The notes below the pieces were generated by a model. That model was not told the origin of the DNA and did no database searches. It saw only the letters and a program-made list of their open reading frames with translations. A program made the translations under genes and the position numbers. DNA of 64,000 nucleotides from Listeria welshimeri serovar 6b str. SLCC5334 (GTDB lineage: Bacteria > Bacillota > Bacilli > Lactobacillales > Listeriaceae): the NCBI RefSeq assembly GCF_000060285.1, contig NC_008555.1:310001-374000 (forward strand), read 5' to 3'. Shown here piece by piece: positions 47,278 to 57,381 of this stretch (positions within the stretch are counted from its first letter, which is position 1; each line of letters begins with the position of its first letter).

Positions 47278-48111
47278 ATGAAAAAAGAAAATGAGTTTTT
47301 ATCTTCTATTTCCTTGGAAGATGCAAAAAAAACCCTCAAATTAAAAGATATCTATGAAGTTATGAAAGGTGATAAAGACCAAAATTTCTCCATTGAGCTG
47401 AAAAAAATAATTATCCTGCTTTTAGGAGTATCTTTCCCATTCTTAATGGTATGTATCTTTGCAATAGATCTTACGGGAGGTAGATTCATTTTTGCGAATA
47501 GTATCGTGATAATAGCAGAATTACTTATTATTATTTGGATGAGCTATCATTTTTTCAAGACATATCCGCCGTTTTTAAGGAATTATGGGTATAAAATCTA
47601 TTCTTATTCAATAGCTAAACTGGCCTATATTTCTTATTTCGCTGTAGGTCTTGGAATGACGAAGGGAAATTATATTATTAATTTTTCGGTATTTTTCATT
47701 ACAATTCTAGTTTTCTTGTACCTTTATAAAAAGGTTGAAGAAAATATGGTTTTAGAAGCAATCAATAATATTTTCAACCAGAATTACAAAACTTCTAAAG
47801 TATTAACCATTACGTTAAAGATTTCTGGGTTTTCAGTTGTTATTGCGTTGCTGAGTATGCAATTTTATAGAATGAATAAGTTTTGGATATTGAATTTAAC
47901 AGGAGAAAACGTGGGCGCTACGAGTAATGTAGTAGATGATATGATAGGAATTGTTTTTGGAATCCCACTATTATTAATAATCACGCTAATCCCGACATTT
48001 TTTCTGTCTAAAGCAAATCTTTTTGTTCGTGGGAAAGTGATAAAACAATACGCAGAAGAATTTCGGGCGAGAACTAATTTTACCAAGAAAGAGTGGTATG
48101 GGGGTAAATAA
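47278..48111 (+). CDS. Multi-pass membrane protein (DUF3169-like)
   Basis: This 277-residue protein has a short cytosolic N terminus (LEDAKKTLKLKDIYEVMKG) and about six hydrophobic segments, the first at IIILLLGVSFPFLMVCIFAI and the last at GIVFGIPLLLIITLIPTFFL. A basic C-terminal tail follows. The layout suits DUF3169-type membrane proteins found in Firmicutes, but the assignment is tentative and no function is known. TAGGAGGAG lies directly before the ATG. Confidence 0.7.
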   Translation: MKKENEFLSSISLEDAKKTLKLKDIYEVMKGDKDQNFSIELKKIIILLLGVSFPFLMVCIFAIDLTGGRFIFANSIVIIAELLIIIWMSYHFFKTYPPFLRNYGYKIYSYSIAKLAYISYFAVGLGMTKGNYIINFSVFFITILVFLYLYKKVEENMVLEAINNIFNQNYKTSKVLTITLKISGFSVVIALLSMQFYRMNKFWILNLTGENVGATSNVVDDMIGIVFGIPLLLIITLIPTFFLSKANLFVRGKVIKQYAEEFRARTNFTKKEWYGGK

Positions 48112-48222
48112 AAGGAATAGGGTAAATCTGCTTTTAGGAGTAGTAGTCAGGCTTTCAATCAAGCCAGTTTTTCATTATAATAAAAGTAATTGTAAGATTA
48201 TGTTTTTCTAGGAGGAAATAAT

Positions 48223-48594
48223 ATGGAAGTTTTTGCAGAATATCTAGCTGAGATTGAGAATCCGGATCACCGTGCGCGAACAGAAGAAGTTTTGGCATGG
48301 GTGAACGAGACATTTCCTAATCTAAAGCCAGAAATCAAATGGAATACACCAATGTTTACAAATAATGGCACGTTCATTATTGGCTTCTCAATTGCAAAAC
48401 AGCATATGAGTGTTTCCCCAGAAGCAGCTGGAATTGAACGTTTTGAGGCAGAACTGAAAGACGCAGGTTATAGTCATACGAAGGGCATTTTCCGGATTAC
48501 ATGGGCTAAGCCAGTTGATTTTAGTTTGTTAACAAAGATTATTGAGTTTAATATTCAAGATAAAGCAAATTATACTAGTTTTTGGCGGGTATAA
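48223..48594 (+). CDS. DUF1801 (YdhG-like) protein
   Basis: This 123-residue protein has [42 protein letters not shown], the typical DUF1801/YdhG core with its conserved tryptophan and proline. Bacillus relatives have been called frataxin-like iron chaperones; others are uncharacterised. AGGAGGAAATAAT precedes the ATG. It appears monocistronic. Confidence 0.85.
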   Translation: MEVFAEYLAEIENPDHRARTEEVLAWVNETFPNLKPEIKWNTPMFTNNGTFIIGFSIAKQHMSVSPEAAGIERFEAELKDAGYSHTKGIFRITWAKPVDFSLLTKIIEFNIQDKANYTSFWRV

Positions 48595-48687
48595 GTAATT
48601 TATAGTTACTTTGTCGCGTAGCAAATACAAATTATTTATGCCATAATAAATGAGCTAATATGTATTTTATTAAAAGAGTGGTGTAAA

Positions 48688-49056
48688 ATGCGGATTTTTT
48701 GTGGAATTATGTCAATCCAAGCGGGCTTTATAGGTGCTCTTGCCGAATTACTAAGCCCGGGTAGTAAGAAGAATAACCTTTTTATGATACCAGAGAATCT
48801 GGCATCTTCTTCAGGATATTTAACGTCGCTAGCGATGATTTTAGCAGGAATTCTTATTATCTGTGCTTATCGAAATGACTTTCTCATATTTATGGCACTA
48901 GTTTTATGGCTTTTTGGACTCATATTTGGGCTCATATTTACCCCAAGCTATTCTGGTTTTTATTTTCGCCCAGTTGTATGTTTAATTAGCTTTTTAATGG
49001 GTCTGTTTATTTTTACTGATTATACAAGGCATCAAGATATAAGTGAGGAAAGGTGA
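48688..49056 (+). CDS. Small four-helix membrane protein
   Basis: This 122-residue protein has four hydrophobic segments (FCGIMSIQAGFIGALAEL, YLTSLAMILAGILIICAY, FLIFMALVLWLFGLIFGLIF, VVCLISFLMGLFIF). There is no recognised motif. GAGTGGTG precedes the ATG. It is followed closely by the end of the convergent ltrA gene. Function unknown. Confidence 0.7.
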   Translation: MRIFCGIMSIQAGFIGALAELLSPGSKKNNLFMIPENLASSSGYLTSLAMILAGILIICAYRNDFLIFMALVLWLFGLIFGLIFTPSYSGFYFRPVVCLISFLMGLFIFTDYTRHQDISEER

Positions 49057-49079
49057 GCGATATGCCCACCTTTTTTTGT

Positions 49080-50195
49080 TTAAACGCGAATTGGTTTGGA
49101 AGTTTGGTATTGCAATCCCAGGTCTAGCAAAGCACAAATCCAAATACTTACAAAACTAACAAATAACGGTAAATCACTATACAAATTAAGAAAAAAGAAC
49201 CCTGTTAGAAGCAGTAATAGCAATATATCTTTCCAAAAGTAAAATATTACTTCGACCTTCTTATGGGCGGCGAACACGAGTTGTTTTGAGATGAAAAATA
49301 CAGCTACAGAGCCAAAGAGCATGAAAAGCAAGATGTCTTTTTGTAAATGTCCTTCAAACAACAAATGCAAATTCGCGGCAAGTAGCATGATAGAAAGAGT
49401 GATAAAGAAATGACCGTAAATTAAGTACTGGCCATGGGTTTTCTTATGATGATCGATAATTTTTTCAAAGCTGTGGAAGTAGGAGATGAAAAGTGTACTA
49501 ATGATTAAAAATCCAAGCAGCGTATAGCCGATGGTGTATAGATCGAGTGTGTGCCCAACCAAAATTGTCGTAATGGCAACAATACTTTCACCAAATGTAA
49601 TAATAACAAATAAGCCAAATCGTTCGGCTAAATGAGGGAAATCAACCGGGACTTTCTGTAATGTTTTAGATAAGAACAAAGGTAAAACAATATCAATGGC
49701 AATTCCAAGATACATGACTAAATAACGAACAGATCCATCAAAAAACACCGAAGTGGCTGTGGTAATCACCCCGAGTAGAAAGACACTTCCAAGCAAAATC
49801 GCCACTTTTCGCGGATTTCCTCTTAATTGTCTACTAATGACAAAATACTGGATAACAGTGATTATTCGAATTCCTAAATAACCAATTAAAAAAGTGTAAT
49901 AAGTATTTGAAAAAGTTAAATCAAAACTTGCTGTCATTAAAATTAAGAAAAACATTTGTGGCAACATATAAAGCTCGGGTAATTTTATTTTTTCGCCAAA
50001 CCGATTGAAAAACATAGTCTGGCCAACCCAAGCCCAAAACATTGGTGTAACCATTAATAAATACTCACCGAAATAGACTGCTGTTTTATCTGGATGATTA
50101 TCAATGCTAAGTAAAAGGTGTGTTGTTGACGCAACGGCAGTAACGAATATTAAATCAAAAAATAGTTCCAACCAAGATACTTTTCTTTCTGTCAT
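49080..50195 (-). CDS. ltrA: Low temperature requirement protein A family
   Basis: This 371-residue membrane protein of the LtrA family starts TERKVSWLELFFDLIFVTAVA, a diagnostic N-terminal segment. It has about ten to twelve hydrophobic helices and the motif FGLFVIITFGESIVAI. The gene was named from a cold-sensitive L. monocytogenes mutant; the biochemical role is still unclear. ATG 50195 follows GAGGTG; a GTG one codon upstream is also possible. Confidence 0.9.
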   Translation of the reverse strand: MTERKVSWLELFFDLIFVTAVASTTHLLLSIDNHPDKTAVYFGEYLLMVTPMFWAWVGQTMFFNRFGEKIKLPELYMLPQMFFLILMTASFDLTFSNTYYTFLIGYLGIRIITVIQYFVISRQLRGNPRKVAILLGSVFLLGVITTATSVFFDGSVRYLVMYLGIAIDIVLPLFLSKTLQKVPVDFPHLAERFGLFVIITFGESIVAITTILVGHTLDLYTIGYTLLGFLIISTLFISYFHSFEKIIDHHKKTHGQYLIYGHFFITLSIMLLAANLHLLFEGHLQKDILLFMLFGSVAVFFISKQLVFAAHKKVEVIFYFWKDILLLLLLTGFFFLNLYSDLPLFVSFVSIWICALLDLGLQYQTSKPIRV

Positions 50196-50332
50196 CACAT
50201 CACCTCATTTAATTCTCTTTTTCAAGATTATACCATGTGAAACGCAAATTTTTCATACTTTTGACAGTGGCTTAGATAGAACAGTATAATTAGAGGGCAG
50301 AATTATTTATTACTAAGATGGGAGAGAATGAA

Positions 50333-50998
50333 ATGATGAAAAATTGGGATGAATTTTTAAAAGAAGAAGCAAAGCAGCCTTATTTTATTAAATTAATGGA
50401 AGAAGTCGCGGAAGCTAGAACAAAAGGAAATGTGTATCCAACAGAGGAAGACATGTTTTCGTGTTTCCGATTATGTCCATATGACAAAGTTAAAGTCGTT
50501 ATTCTTGGTCAAGATCCATACCACGGTGCAGGACAGGCACATGGGTTAAGTTTTTCCGTTCAAAAAGGTGTGAAAATACCACCAAGCCTTCGAAATATTT
50601 ATAAAGAATTACAGACTGATTTGGAAATAGAACCAGCTGATCATGGCTATCTTGCTAAATGGGCGGAACAAGGTGTGCTTTTGATGAACACAAGTTGGAG
50701 TGTTGAAGAAGGCAAAGCTGGTAGTCATAAAAAATTAGGCTGGGCAACATTTACGAATCATGTGTTGGAAGAATTAAATAATTATGATAAACCATTAGTA
50801 TTTATTTTATGGGGAAATCACGCGATAAAAGCGACGAGCGGTATTGATAATCCAAAACATCTACTCATTAAAGGTGTTCACCCATCTCCATTAGCTGCAA
50901 GAGGTGGCTTTTTCGGCAGTAAACCATTTTCCGAGACAAATGCGTTCTTAAAACAAAATGGGAGAACTCCAATTGATTGGGATTTAAATAGTAAATAA
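50333..50998 (+). CDS. ung: Uracil-DNA glycosylase
   Basis: This family 1 UDG of 221 residues removes uracil from DNA. VILGQDPYHGAGQAHGLSFS contains the catalytic Asp of the water-activating loop, LLMNTSWSVEEG follows, and KGVHPSPLAARGGFFG is the DNA-intercalating HPS loop. MMKNWDEF is chosen as start because GGGAGAG sits six bases before it; an in-frame ATG five codons earlier overlaps the RBS. An ACAGTATAAT -10 lies near 50281. Confidence 0.95.
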   Translation: MMKNWDEFLKEEAKQPYFIKLMEEVAEARTKGNVYPTEEDMFSCFRLCPYDKVKVVILGQDPYHGAGQAHGLSFSVQKGVKIPPSLRNIYKELQTDLEIEPADHGYLAKWAEQGVLLMNTSWSVEEGKAGSHKKLGWATFTNHVLEELNNYDKPLVFILWGNHAIKATSGIDNPKHLLIKGVHPSPLAARGGFFGSKPFSETNAFLKQNGRTPIDWDLNSK

Positions 50999-51156
50999 TT
51001 TTACTTTGAACATATTTTCTTTCTATTACAATTTTTAAATTAAAAGTGAAAAAATTTACAAAATTATTAATAAAAGCTTTTTACATAAGGTTTCATTCAT
51101 GTTATGGTTGTTATAGGAGAAAAAATGTAAAAAAGTTCCTAAAGAAGGTGACTAGG

Positions 51157-51456
51157 TTGAAGCACAATTTTACAGAAGATGACTTTGTTTATGGAGAATC
51201 ATGGGGACTCGTACATCGAGGAGTTTTAGAGGATAAAGAAATAGATAGAATGAAAGCGCTACGAGATAAAGTAGTGGGCAAAAAGGGCGTAGCAGCAACG
51301 ACACTGAAGCCAATAGGTAGTGTCAGAATAGATGGGGAAGTCTATGAAGCTCGCTTGAAAACAGGTTATTTGGAAGTTGGAAAACCAATAATTGCGGTAG
51401 GTATCGATTTTGGATATATACTAGTCAATGAAGATATACAGGAGGGAGAAAAATGA
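51157..51456 (+). CDS. NfeD-like OB-fold protein
   Basis: This 99-residue soluble protein has [29 protein letters not shown], the C-terminal OB-fold of NfeD proteins. TTG 51157 is preferred because AAGGTGA lies five bases before it, whereas the upstream in-frame ATG at 51046 lacks an RBS and would add an unusual basic, cysteine-containing extension. It overlaps floA by four bases. NfeD proteins function with flotillins in membrane microdomains. The transmembrane and protease parts of long NfeD forms are absent. Confidence 0.85.
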   Translation: MKHNFTEDDFVYGESWGLVHRGVLEDKEIDRMKALRDKVVGKKGVAATTLKPIGSVRIDGEVYEARLKTGYLEVGKPIIAVGIDFGYILVNEDIQEGEK

Positions 51457-52397
51457 CAATGATTGGACCAATTATTATAGCAGTATTGATTATCATCTTT
51501 TTAATCGTCTTTTTTACTTTAGTACCAGTGGGGTTATGGATTAGTGCGTTATCTGCACGTGTGCCAGTGGGACTAGGAACTTTAATCGGAATGAGATTAC
51601 GTCGGGTTGTACCTTCTCGCGTAGTAAAACCGTTAATTAAAGCTGTGAAGGCAGGACTAGACCTAGAAGTAAACCAACTTGAAAGTCACTATTTAGCAGG
51701 TGGGGACGTTGATAACACAGTAGATGCGTTAATCGCCGCACACCGCGCAAATATTGAATTAGATTTCAGCCGTGCAGCAGCAATTGACCTTGCTGGACGT
51801 GACGTTCTTGAAGCAGTACAAACTTCTGTTACACCAAAAGTTATCCGTACGCCTGAATTTACAGGTGTGGCACAAAATGGGGTAGAAGTTAAAGTTATAA
51901 CTCAAATTACTGTACAATCTAATATTGAACGTATTGTCGGTGGTGCCGGTGAAGATACAGTTATCGCCCGTGTTGGTGAAGCAGTAGTATCTACAGTCGG
52001 TGAAACAAGAGAACATACCGATGTACTTGAAAATCCAAACAGTATTTCGAAAAAAGTCCAAGAACAAGGACTTGGAGATGGAACTGCTTATACAATTTTA
52101 TCCATTGATATCGCTGAAATGCGTATTGGTGACAATATTAAAGCGAAACTAGACATCGAAAAAGCGAACGCAGATATGGAAGTTGCCCAAGCAGCTGCAT
52201 CGAAACGTAAAGCAGAAGCGATTGCGCTAGAACAAGAAAACAGAGCGGCTGTAGTAGCCGCAGAAGCAGAAGTGCCACGTGCTCTTTCTCGCGCATTAGA
52301 AGAAGGAAATCTAGGCGTAATGGATTACTACAAAATGGAAAATGTACAATCAGATACAGCTATGCGTGAATCGATTGCACATGAAGACGAAAAATAA
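51453..52397 (+). CDS. floA: Flotillin-like protein FloA
   Basis: This 314-residue membrane scaffold has an N-terminal hydrophobic hairpin ([23 protein letters not shown]), an SPFH-like region and a C-terminal alanine/glutamate-rich coiled coil ([39 protein letters not shown]). It matches B. subtilis YqfA/FloA, which organises functional membrane microdomains. GGAGGGAG precedes the ATG, and the gene is coupled to the NfeD-like gene, as in other Firmicutes. Confidence 0.95.
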   Translation: MTMIGPIIIAVLIIIFLIVFFTLVPVGLWISALSARVPVGLGTLIGMRLRRVVPSRVVKPLIKAVKAGLDLEVNQLESHYLAGGDVDNTVDALIAAHRANIELDFSRAAAIDLAGRDVLEAVQTSVTPKVIRTPEFTGVAQNGVEVKVITQITVQSNIERIVGGAGEDTVIARVGEAVVSTVGETREHTDVLENPNSISKKVQEQGLGDGTAYTILSIDIAEMRIGDNIKAKLDIEKANADMEVAQAAASKRKAEAIALEQENRAAVVAAEAEVPRALSRALEEGNLGVMDYYKMENVQSDTAMRESIAHEDEK

Positions 52398-52432
52398 AAC
52401 CTTGATCTTTTGCAAGAAAGAAGGTGTTTTCA

Positions 52433-52909
52433 TTGGATTTAAGTGATTTTCTAAATAGTGGCTGGGAAGGCATTTTAGTTTTCCTTGGTGTAATTGGTGT
52501 TATCGTAAATCTCCTAAGTAAAGCTGGCAAAAATGTCGATGATACAGAGAAGGAACCATCACAGTTACGGCAGTTGTCGCGTGCAAACTATAAACCTCAA
52601 AATGCAGGAGTAAATAGACAGCAAAAGCATACGCAAACAACCAAAAAGCCAGAAAAACGAAAAGTATCCCAAGGTACTTTTACACAAAATAAAGAACAAG
52701 ATAAAGTAATTGCTGAACAAAAAGCAGCACAACAAAAAATGTTAAAAGAAATTCGTCGTGAATCGGATGTCGCCAAAGGGAAGAATTTAATCAAGTCTTC
52801 GAAAACACATCATAAAAAAGCGCGTAAAATACGTGGTAGATTGCAAGAAGCTATGATTACAAAAGAAATCCTTGATAAACCAGTTTCACTGCGAAAGAAT
52901 CATCTATAA
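52433..52909 (+). CDS. Basic hypothetical protein with N-terminal membrane helix
   Basis: This 158-residue protein has one N-terminal hydrophobic segment (GWEGILVFLGVIGVIVNLL) and a long basic, lysine/glutamine-rich cytosolic part with helices such as KVIAEQKAAQQKMLKEIRRE. TTG 52433 is preferred because GAAGGTG lies six bases upstream, and a GTG nine bases earlier lies within that RBS. It follows floA by 35 bases and ends in a terminator, so it is probably the third gene of the nfeD-floA operon and possibly a FloA partner. Function unknown. Confidence 0.75.
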   Translation: MDLSDFLNSGWEGILVFLGVIGVIVNLLSKAGKNVDDTEKEPSQLRQLSRANYKPQNAGVNRQQKHTQTTKKPEKRKVSQGTFTQNKEQDKVIAEQKAAQQKMLKEIRRESDVAKGKNLIKSSKTHHKKARKIRGRLQEAMITKEILDKPVSLRKNHL

Positions 52910-52915
52910 AAAAGC

Positions 52916-52946
52916 GACCCAAGACCTCAATCTTGGGTCTTTTTTT
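52916..52946 (+). terminator. Intrinsic terminator of the floA operon
   Basis: GACCCAAGA (52916-52924) pairs with TCTTGGGTC (52931-52939), followed by seven Ts. Confidence 0.92.
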
Positions 52947-53056
52947 GTGTGTTGTGTCATAACTGTTACACAATAACGTCAAGTTTTAAAATACCTGTAT
53001 TACAACTGTAACATTAACTTGGTATGCTATCTGTATATAAAAAAGGGGTGCGTGGA

Positions 53057-53740
53057 TTGAAAATAATAGCAACGAGAAGAAAGAGTTTTTTTGCGTTAAT
53101 AGCTTTAATGATTTCTTTTTCAGTACTATTTTTACCAACAAATAATGCGTTAGCGGCTACAACATACAAAATGACCACAACAGCAGATGCAAATATTCGC
53201 ACATCGGATTCGACAAAAGGGAAAATCATCGGTCTTTACAAAAAGGGAACAACCATTACTTATACAGCAAAAACCAAAAATAATTGGTATAAAACAACTT
53301 ATAAAGGTAAAACAGGTTATGTTTCAGGCAAATGTCTTACTACATACAAGGCACCTGTTGCTACAACTCAAAGCTTTACCTCTTTAAATAATGAAGCAAA
53401 GAAACACATTGGTAAACGTTATAAAATCGGTGCAACTGGCCCGAGCTGTTTTGACTGTTCAGGTTATACTCAGTATGTATTTTCAAAAGGAATTAAAAAA
53501 TCTATTCCACGTACAGCAAAACAACAATATGCTTCCGCTAAGAAGATTAAAGCTAGCGAATTAAAAAACGGCGACTTAATTTTCTTTAATTATGGCAGAG
53601 GTATTGCCCATGTTGGGATTTATGTGGGAAATGGCAAAATGCTTAATGCGCAAAATAATGGTGTTAAATACGACACAATCAAATCTGGCTATTGGAAAAA
53701 ATATATTGCTGGATACGGTCGTGTAACAAACTTAAAATAA
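53057..53740 (+). CDS. Secreted NlpC/P60 peptidoglycan hydrolase with SH3b domain
   Basis: This 227-residue secreted enzyme has a signal peptide (cleavage likely after NNALA), an SH3b domain (about 38-95, [19 protein letters not shown]) and a C-terminal NlpC/P60 domain. [14 protein letters not shown] carries the catalytic cysteine and [15 protein letters not shown] the histidine. It would cleave D-gamma-glutamyl-diaminopimelate bonds in peptidoglycan. TTG 53057 is preferred because AAAGGGGTG lies upstream at proper distance. It is shorter than p60 (Iap) and has one SH3b and no LysM. Confidence 0.92.
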   Translation: MKIIATRRKSFFALIALMISFSVLFLPTNNALAATTYKMTTTADANIRTSDSTKGKIIGLYKKGTTITYTAKTKNNWYKTTYKGKTGYVSGKCLTTYKAPVATTQSFTSLNNEAKKHIGKRYKIGATGPSCFDCSGYTQYVFSKGIKKSIPRTAKQQYASAKKIKASELKNGDLIFFNYGRGIAHVGIYVGNGKMLNAQNNGVKYDTIKSGYWKKYIAGYGRVTNLK

Positions 53741-53743
53741 TCT

Positions 53744-53777
53744 AAAAAAGCGTCACTTCATTGTGATGCTTTTTTTA
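53744..53777 (+). terminator. Intrinsic terminator
   Basis: AAAAAAGCGTCAC (53744-53756) pairs imperfectly with GTGATGCTTTTTT, followed by more Ts. Confidence 0.85.
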
Positions 53778-53803
53778 TTTGAATAATAAGGAGGAATTGT
53801 TAA

Positions 53804-54229
53804 ATGGAATACAGAATAAAAGAAATGCCACTAGAAGAACTAGAACCAAAAGTGATTGAAGGGCTTTTGGATCATAAAGAAAGACTGGGTTATCGTATTC
53901 CGCCAAGTGATACTGTACATATTAGTTTTGCTGCTTTAGATAGCGAAGGAAAAGTAGTTGGAGGCGTCACTGCTAAAACTAACTACGGGGAATTGTACGT
54001 TTCATTGTTATCAGTGGATCAAAGTATGCAAGGAAGCGGTGTAGGAATGGCTTTAATGGAAGAAGTAGAAAGATATGGTAGAGCAAATTATTGCCACCAT
54101 ATCTCTCTAACAACATTCAGTTATCAAGCTCCAGGTTTTTATAAAAAATGTGGTTTCACTGAGCTTGGGAGAATTCAAGATTTTCCACTTAAAGGAGAGG
54201 AAAAGTATTTTTTCGTTAAATATCTTTAA
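53804..54229 (+). CDS. GNAT-family N-acetyltransferase
   Basis: This 141-residue protein has VSLLSVDQSMQGSGVGMALMEEVE as the acetyl-CoA loop (Q-x-x-G-V-G) and FSYQAPGFYKKCGF as motif B. The sequence resembles small GNATs whose substrates are unknown. TAAGGAGGAATT precedes the ATG. It is convergent with proC, only three bases apart. Confidence 0.9.
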   Translation: MEYRIKEMPLEELEPKVIEGLLDHKERLGYRIPPSDTVHISFAALDSEGKVVGGVTAKTNYGELYVSLLSVDQSMQGSGVGMALMEEVERYGRANYCHHISLTTFSYQAPGFYKKCGFTELGRIQDFPLKGEEKYFFVKYL

Positions 54230-54232
54230 TGC

Positions 54233-55033
54233 TTACATAGAACTATTTTTTTGTGCTGCAGCTTGGACAGCACTCAAAACAGCAGAACGAAAGCCATTGT
54301 CTTCCAGTGATTTCACTGCTTCGATTGTAGTTCCACCAGGGGAGGTAACCATATCTTTTAGTTTACCTGGATGTTCGCCTGTTTCTAAAACCATTTTTGC
54401 GGCACCTAGAACTGCTTGTGCGGCAAATTTATAAGCTTTATCACGAGGCATACCATTTAATACTGCGCCGTCTGCAAGTGCTTCGATAAACATATAAACG
54501 TATGCTGGAGATGATCCGCTTACTCCAACAACTGCGTCCATTAAACTTTCAGGCACGACTTCTGATTCCCCAAAACTAGAAAAAATAGCAGAAATTTGCT
54601 GGGTTTCTTCTGATGTTACATTAGCGTTCGGTGAAATAGAAGACATTGCTTCGCCAACGAGTGCGGGTGTATTTGGCATTACTCGAACAATTTTAGCAGT
54701 CGAAGAAGTTAATTCTTCTAAATCATTAATAGTGACACCAGCTGCTACTGAAATAATGATTTTGTCTGAAGTGAGTTTATCTTTTACAGATGTTAAAATT
54801 TCTGGAATGGTATAAGGTTTAACCGATAAAATGATAATATCTGCTTGTTCTACGAGTTTTTCTGGATTGGTTGTTAATAAAAGACCATTAAATTCAGTTT
54901 CGAGTGGTTGGATTTTCTCGATATGACGACCACAGACGATAATATCTTCTTTTTCTACTAAATTAGCTGTTGCTAAACCTCGAATCATTGCAGTACCCAT
55001 ATTTCCTGCGCCTATAAAGCCTATTTTTTTCAT
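54233..55033 (-). CDS. proC: Pyrroline-5-carboxylate reductase
   Basis: ProC reduces pyrroline-5-carboxylate to proline with NAD(P)H. The 266-residue protein has KKIGFIGAGNMGTAMIRGLA as Rossmann loop, IVRVMPNTPALVGEAMS, GVSGSSPAYVYMFIEALADGAVLNGM and KDMVTSPGGTTIEAVKSLE as the C-terminal signature. The RBS AGGAG is somewhat distant (about 12 bases) from the ATG. Confidence 0.95.
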   Translation of the reverse strand: MKKIGFIGAGNMGTAMIRGLATANLVEKEDIIVCGRHIEKIQPLETEFNGLLLTTNPEKLVEQADIIILSVKPYTIPEILTSVKDKLTSDKIIISVAAGVTINDLEELTSSTAKIVRVMPNTPALVGEAMSSISPNANVTSEETQQISAIFSSFGESEVVPESLMDAVVGVSGSSPAYVYMFIEALADGAVLNGMPRDKAYKFAAQAVLGAAKMVLETGEHPGKLKDMVTSPGGTTIEAVKSLEDNGFRSAVLSAVQAAAQKNSSM

Positions 55034-55295
55034 GTGAATTTTTCGCTCCTAACAAAAATCTTTTTTTCTATTATCTCACGTTATACGCCTTTGTCCAGTT
55101 TTTGGAGGAGGTAACAGATGTTGTTATGAAGTATAATATTGGAGAGAGTCAGGCAAAAGTCTAGCTCTCTTCTTTTGTTTCGTCAATGTCTATCATTGTG
55201 TTCAATTGGGTGACTACTTTTGAATATGAAAACGCATACAAAATGTGAAATATCTATGTTATATTGAATTTAGACCTGAGAGGGAGGGAGATAAG

Positions 55296-57359
55296 ATGTA
55301 TATGGATGAGAGAAGTTTGACCTTACTGCAGGAGGTCTTGAAAAATCCAAGTATATCGAATCAGCGTCTGGGAGAAAAATTTCACTTAACCAGGCGGCAA
55401 GTAAGTTATAGCTTTAAGAAAATCAATGAATGGTTACTCGATAATAATTATTCGAGCATTCAAAAAAATAATCAAGGTCATTTTTTAGTGGATCCGAATG
55501 TGACTTTATTATTATCAAAAAAAGATGAAGCAGATGCAGAAAAGGAGTATTTACCAACTGAAAAAGAGCGTGTTCATTTATTACTTCTTATGATTTTAAC
55601 TAGCGAAACCGCACTTTCAACCTCTCATTTCACTTCGGCGCTCCAGTTTAGTAAAGCGACCATTATGCGAGATATCAAAATGCTTCAACAACTACTTAAA
55701 AAAGAAGACTTAGAAATCTTGTATACAAGGCAAAATGGATACCAAGTAATTGGAGATGAATGGCAAATTCGTCGCAAAATGATGGAACTAATCGCGGAAG
55801 TCCATCAAATGTTTCACGGGGACAATTATTTAAGAAAATTCACTTCTATTACCAAAGAAACAATTCAACAAATTTATGAAAAAATTGAACGAGTTGAAAA
55901 GAAATTAGAGTTGAAATTCACCGATGAGAAGATTTTTATTTTACCTTATGTATTCGCTAGTATGCTAAGGCGCATAGAAATGGGTAAAGGGATTAGTTCT
56001 TATTTTCAGATTAATTATAATGAGTTATCTGACACCAATGAATATCAAGCAGTAGAAATTTTGTTGGAAGGTGTTGCTGATTTAGCGGAGGAAGAACGAC
56101 TTTACATGGCTTTACAATTATTAACAAGTAACGTTTCTTACCAATCTGTTTTGACAGAAAATCAGTTGCCGCGATTGAATCGAGCACTGGATGCTATGTT
56201 GACGATTTTGGAGGAAAAGGCATTGATTCAATTTAAAAATCGGGTGGAATTGGTTGAAAAACTATCCCTTCATATGAAGCCCGCTTATTATCGAATCAAA
56301 TACCATTTAACGATGAGTTTTATGATTCCAGATGTTATTCATGAAGAATTTAATGCGCTTCATTTTTTAGTAAAGGAGTCTATCTGGCCACTTGAAAACT
56401 TTATTGGGGAAACAATTCCAGATGAAGAAATTTATTTTATCACGTTATTTATTGGTGGTCATTTAATTAAAACTGGTGAAATAACGCAACATAAAAAGCC
56501 CAGTGCCATTGTTATTTGCCCAAATGGTGTTAGTATTTCTAAATTAATTGAAAGCCAATTAGCTAAATTGTTTCCTGAATTTCATTTTTGGCAGACGATG
56601 TCCATTCGAGAGTTTGAGAAAACAGCGCCAAATGTGGATGTAGTGTTTTCGGTGACCCCAGTTGAAACGACTTGTAAACTTTATATTATGAGCCATTATA
56701 TGAGCTTTGAAGAACAGCAGCGATTACGTCAAAGAGTGATGAATGAAGTATTTCATGTGGTTACCGAGTCACTTGATTTAGAGCAACTATTGGCGCGGAT
56801 TGAGCAACACGTCGAAGTAACAGATCGTTCCAACTTAAAAAAAGAACTATATGGCTTTTTTCAAGAAAAAGATCGTAACAAAGTAACTGATTTTCAAAAA
56901 GAAGAGATTGAATATTGTTTGGAAGATTTAATGAGTTCAAATATGACTCGTGTTGTAAAGAGCGTTCCAAATTGGCATACGGCAATCGAACTGACAGCTG
57001 CACCGCTTTTAGAAGCTGGTTTCATTGATCAAACTTATGTAAATGCAATGAAGTCTCTTTACCCTGAAATAGCCCCATATATCGTTCTAAAAGGCAATAT
57101 TTTACTGCCACATGCAAGACCGGAAGACGGTGTAAATAAATTTGGCCTTTCCATTTTGAAAGTGGAAGATGGACTAATCTTTAATGGGAAAAAGATTCAT
57201 CTGCTCGTTGTGCTGGCTCCGGTGGATAAAAAGAAGCATTTGACGGCGATGTTTCAACTACTTACAATTGCTTCCAATCAACAAGTGATAGACAAATTAA
57301 AAAACGCAACTAGCGGGACGGCGATTTGTCAGATATTTAAAGAGAATTTAACAAAATAA
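55296..57359 (+). CDS. PRD-containing transcriptional activator (MtlR/LicR type)
   Basis: This 687-residue regulator has two N-terminal helix-turn-helix parts (NQRLGEKFHLTRRQVSYSFKKINEWL; LQFSKATIMRDIKMLQQLL) and two PTS regulation domains (about 170-380). An EIIB-Gat-like domain (SAIVICPNGVSISKLIESQL) with a cysteine and a C-terminal EIIA domain (ILLPHARPEDGVNKFGLSIL) with a phosphorylatable histidine follow. Phosphorylation at these sites normally sets activity according to PTS sugar flux. ATG 55296 follows GGGAGGGAG. It lies just upstream of, and co-directional with, the PTS/aldolase operon it should activate. Confidence 0.93.
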   Translation: MYMDERSLTLLQEVLKNPSISNQRLGEKFHLTRRQVSYSFKKINEWLLDNNYSSIQKNNQGHFLVDPNVTLLLSKKDEADAEKEYLPTEKERVHLLLLMILTSETALSTSHFTSALQFSKATIMRDIKMLQQLLKKEDLEILYTRQNGYQVIGDEWQIRRKMMELIAEVHQMFHGDNYLRKFTSITKETIQQIYEKIERVEKKLELKFTDEKIFILPYVFASMLRRIEMGKGISSYFQINYNELSDTNEYQAVEILLEGVADLAEEERLYMALQLLTSNVSYQSVLTENQLPRLNRALDAMLTILEEKALIQFKNRVELVEKLSLHMKPAYYRIKYHLTMSFMIPDVIHEEFNALHFLVKESIWPLENFIGETIPDEEIYFITLFIGGHLIKTGEITQHKKPSAIVICPNGVSISKLIESQLAKLFPEFHFWQTMSIREFEKTAPNVDVVFSVTPVETTCKLYIMSHYMSFEEQQRLRQRVMNEVFHVVTESLDLEQLLARIEQHVEVTDRSNLKKELYGFFQEKDRNKVTDFQKEEIEYCLEDLMSSNMTRVVKSVPNWHTAIELTAAPLLEAGFIDQTYVNAMKSLYPEIAPYIVLKGNILLPHARPEDGVNKFGLSILKVEDGLIFNGKKIHLLVVLAPVDKKKHLTAMFQLLTIASNQQVIDKLKNATSGTAICQIFKENLTK

Positions 57360-57381
57360 AAAATAGAAAGGAAGTGATGAG

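Noticed and set aside
55130-55180. AGAGAG...CTCTCT hairpin upstream of the PRD regulator as a riboswitch or RAT site
   Set aside because: The stem is short and interrupted and no matching antiterminator structure or ligand-binding core was visible; a weak terminator is possible but not supported enough to list.
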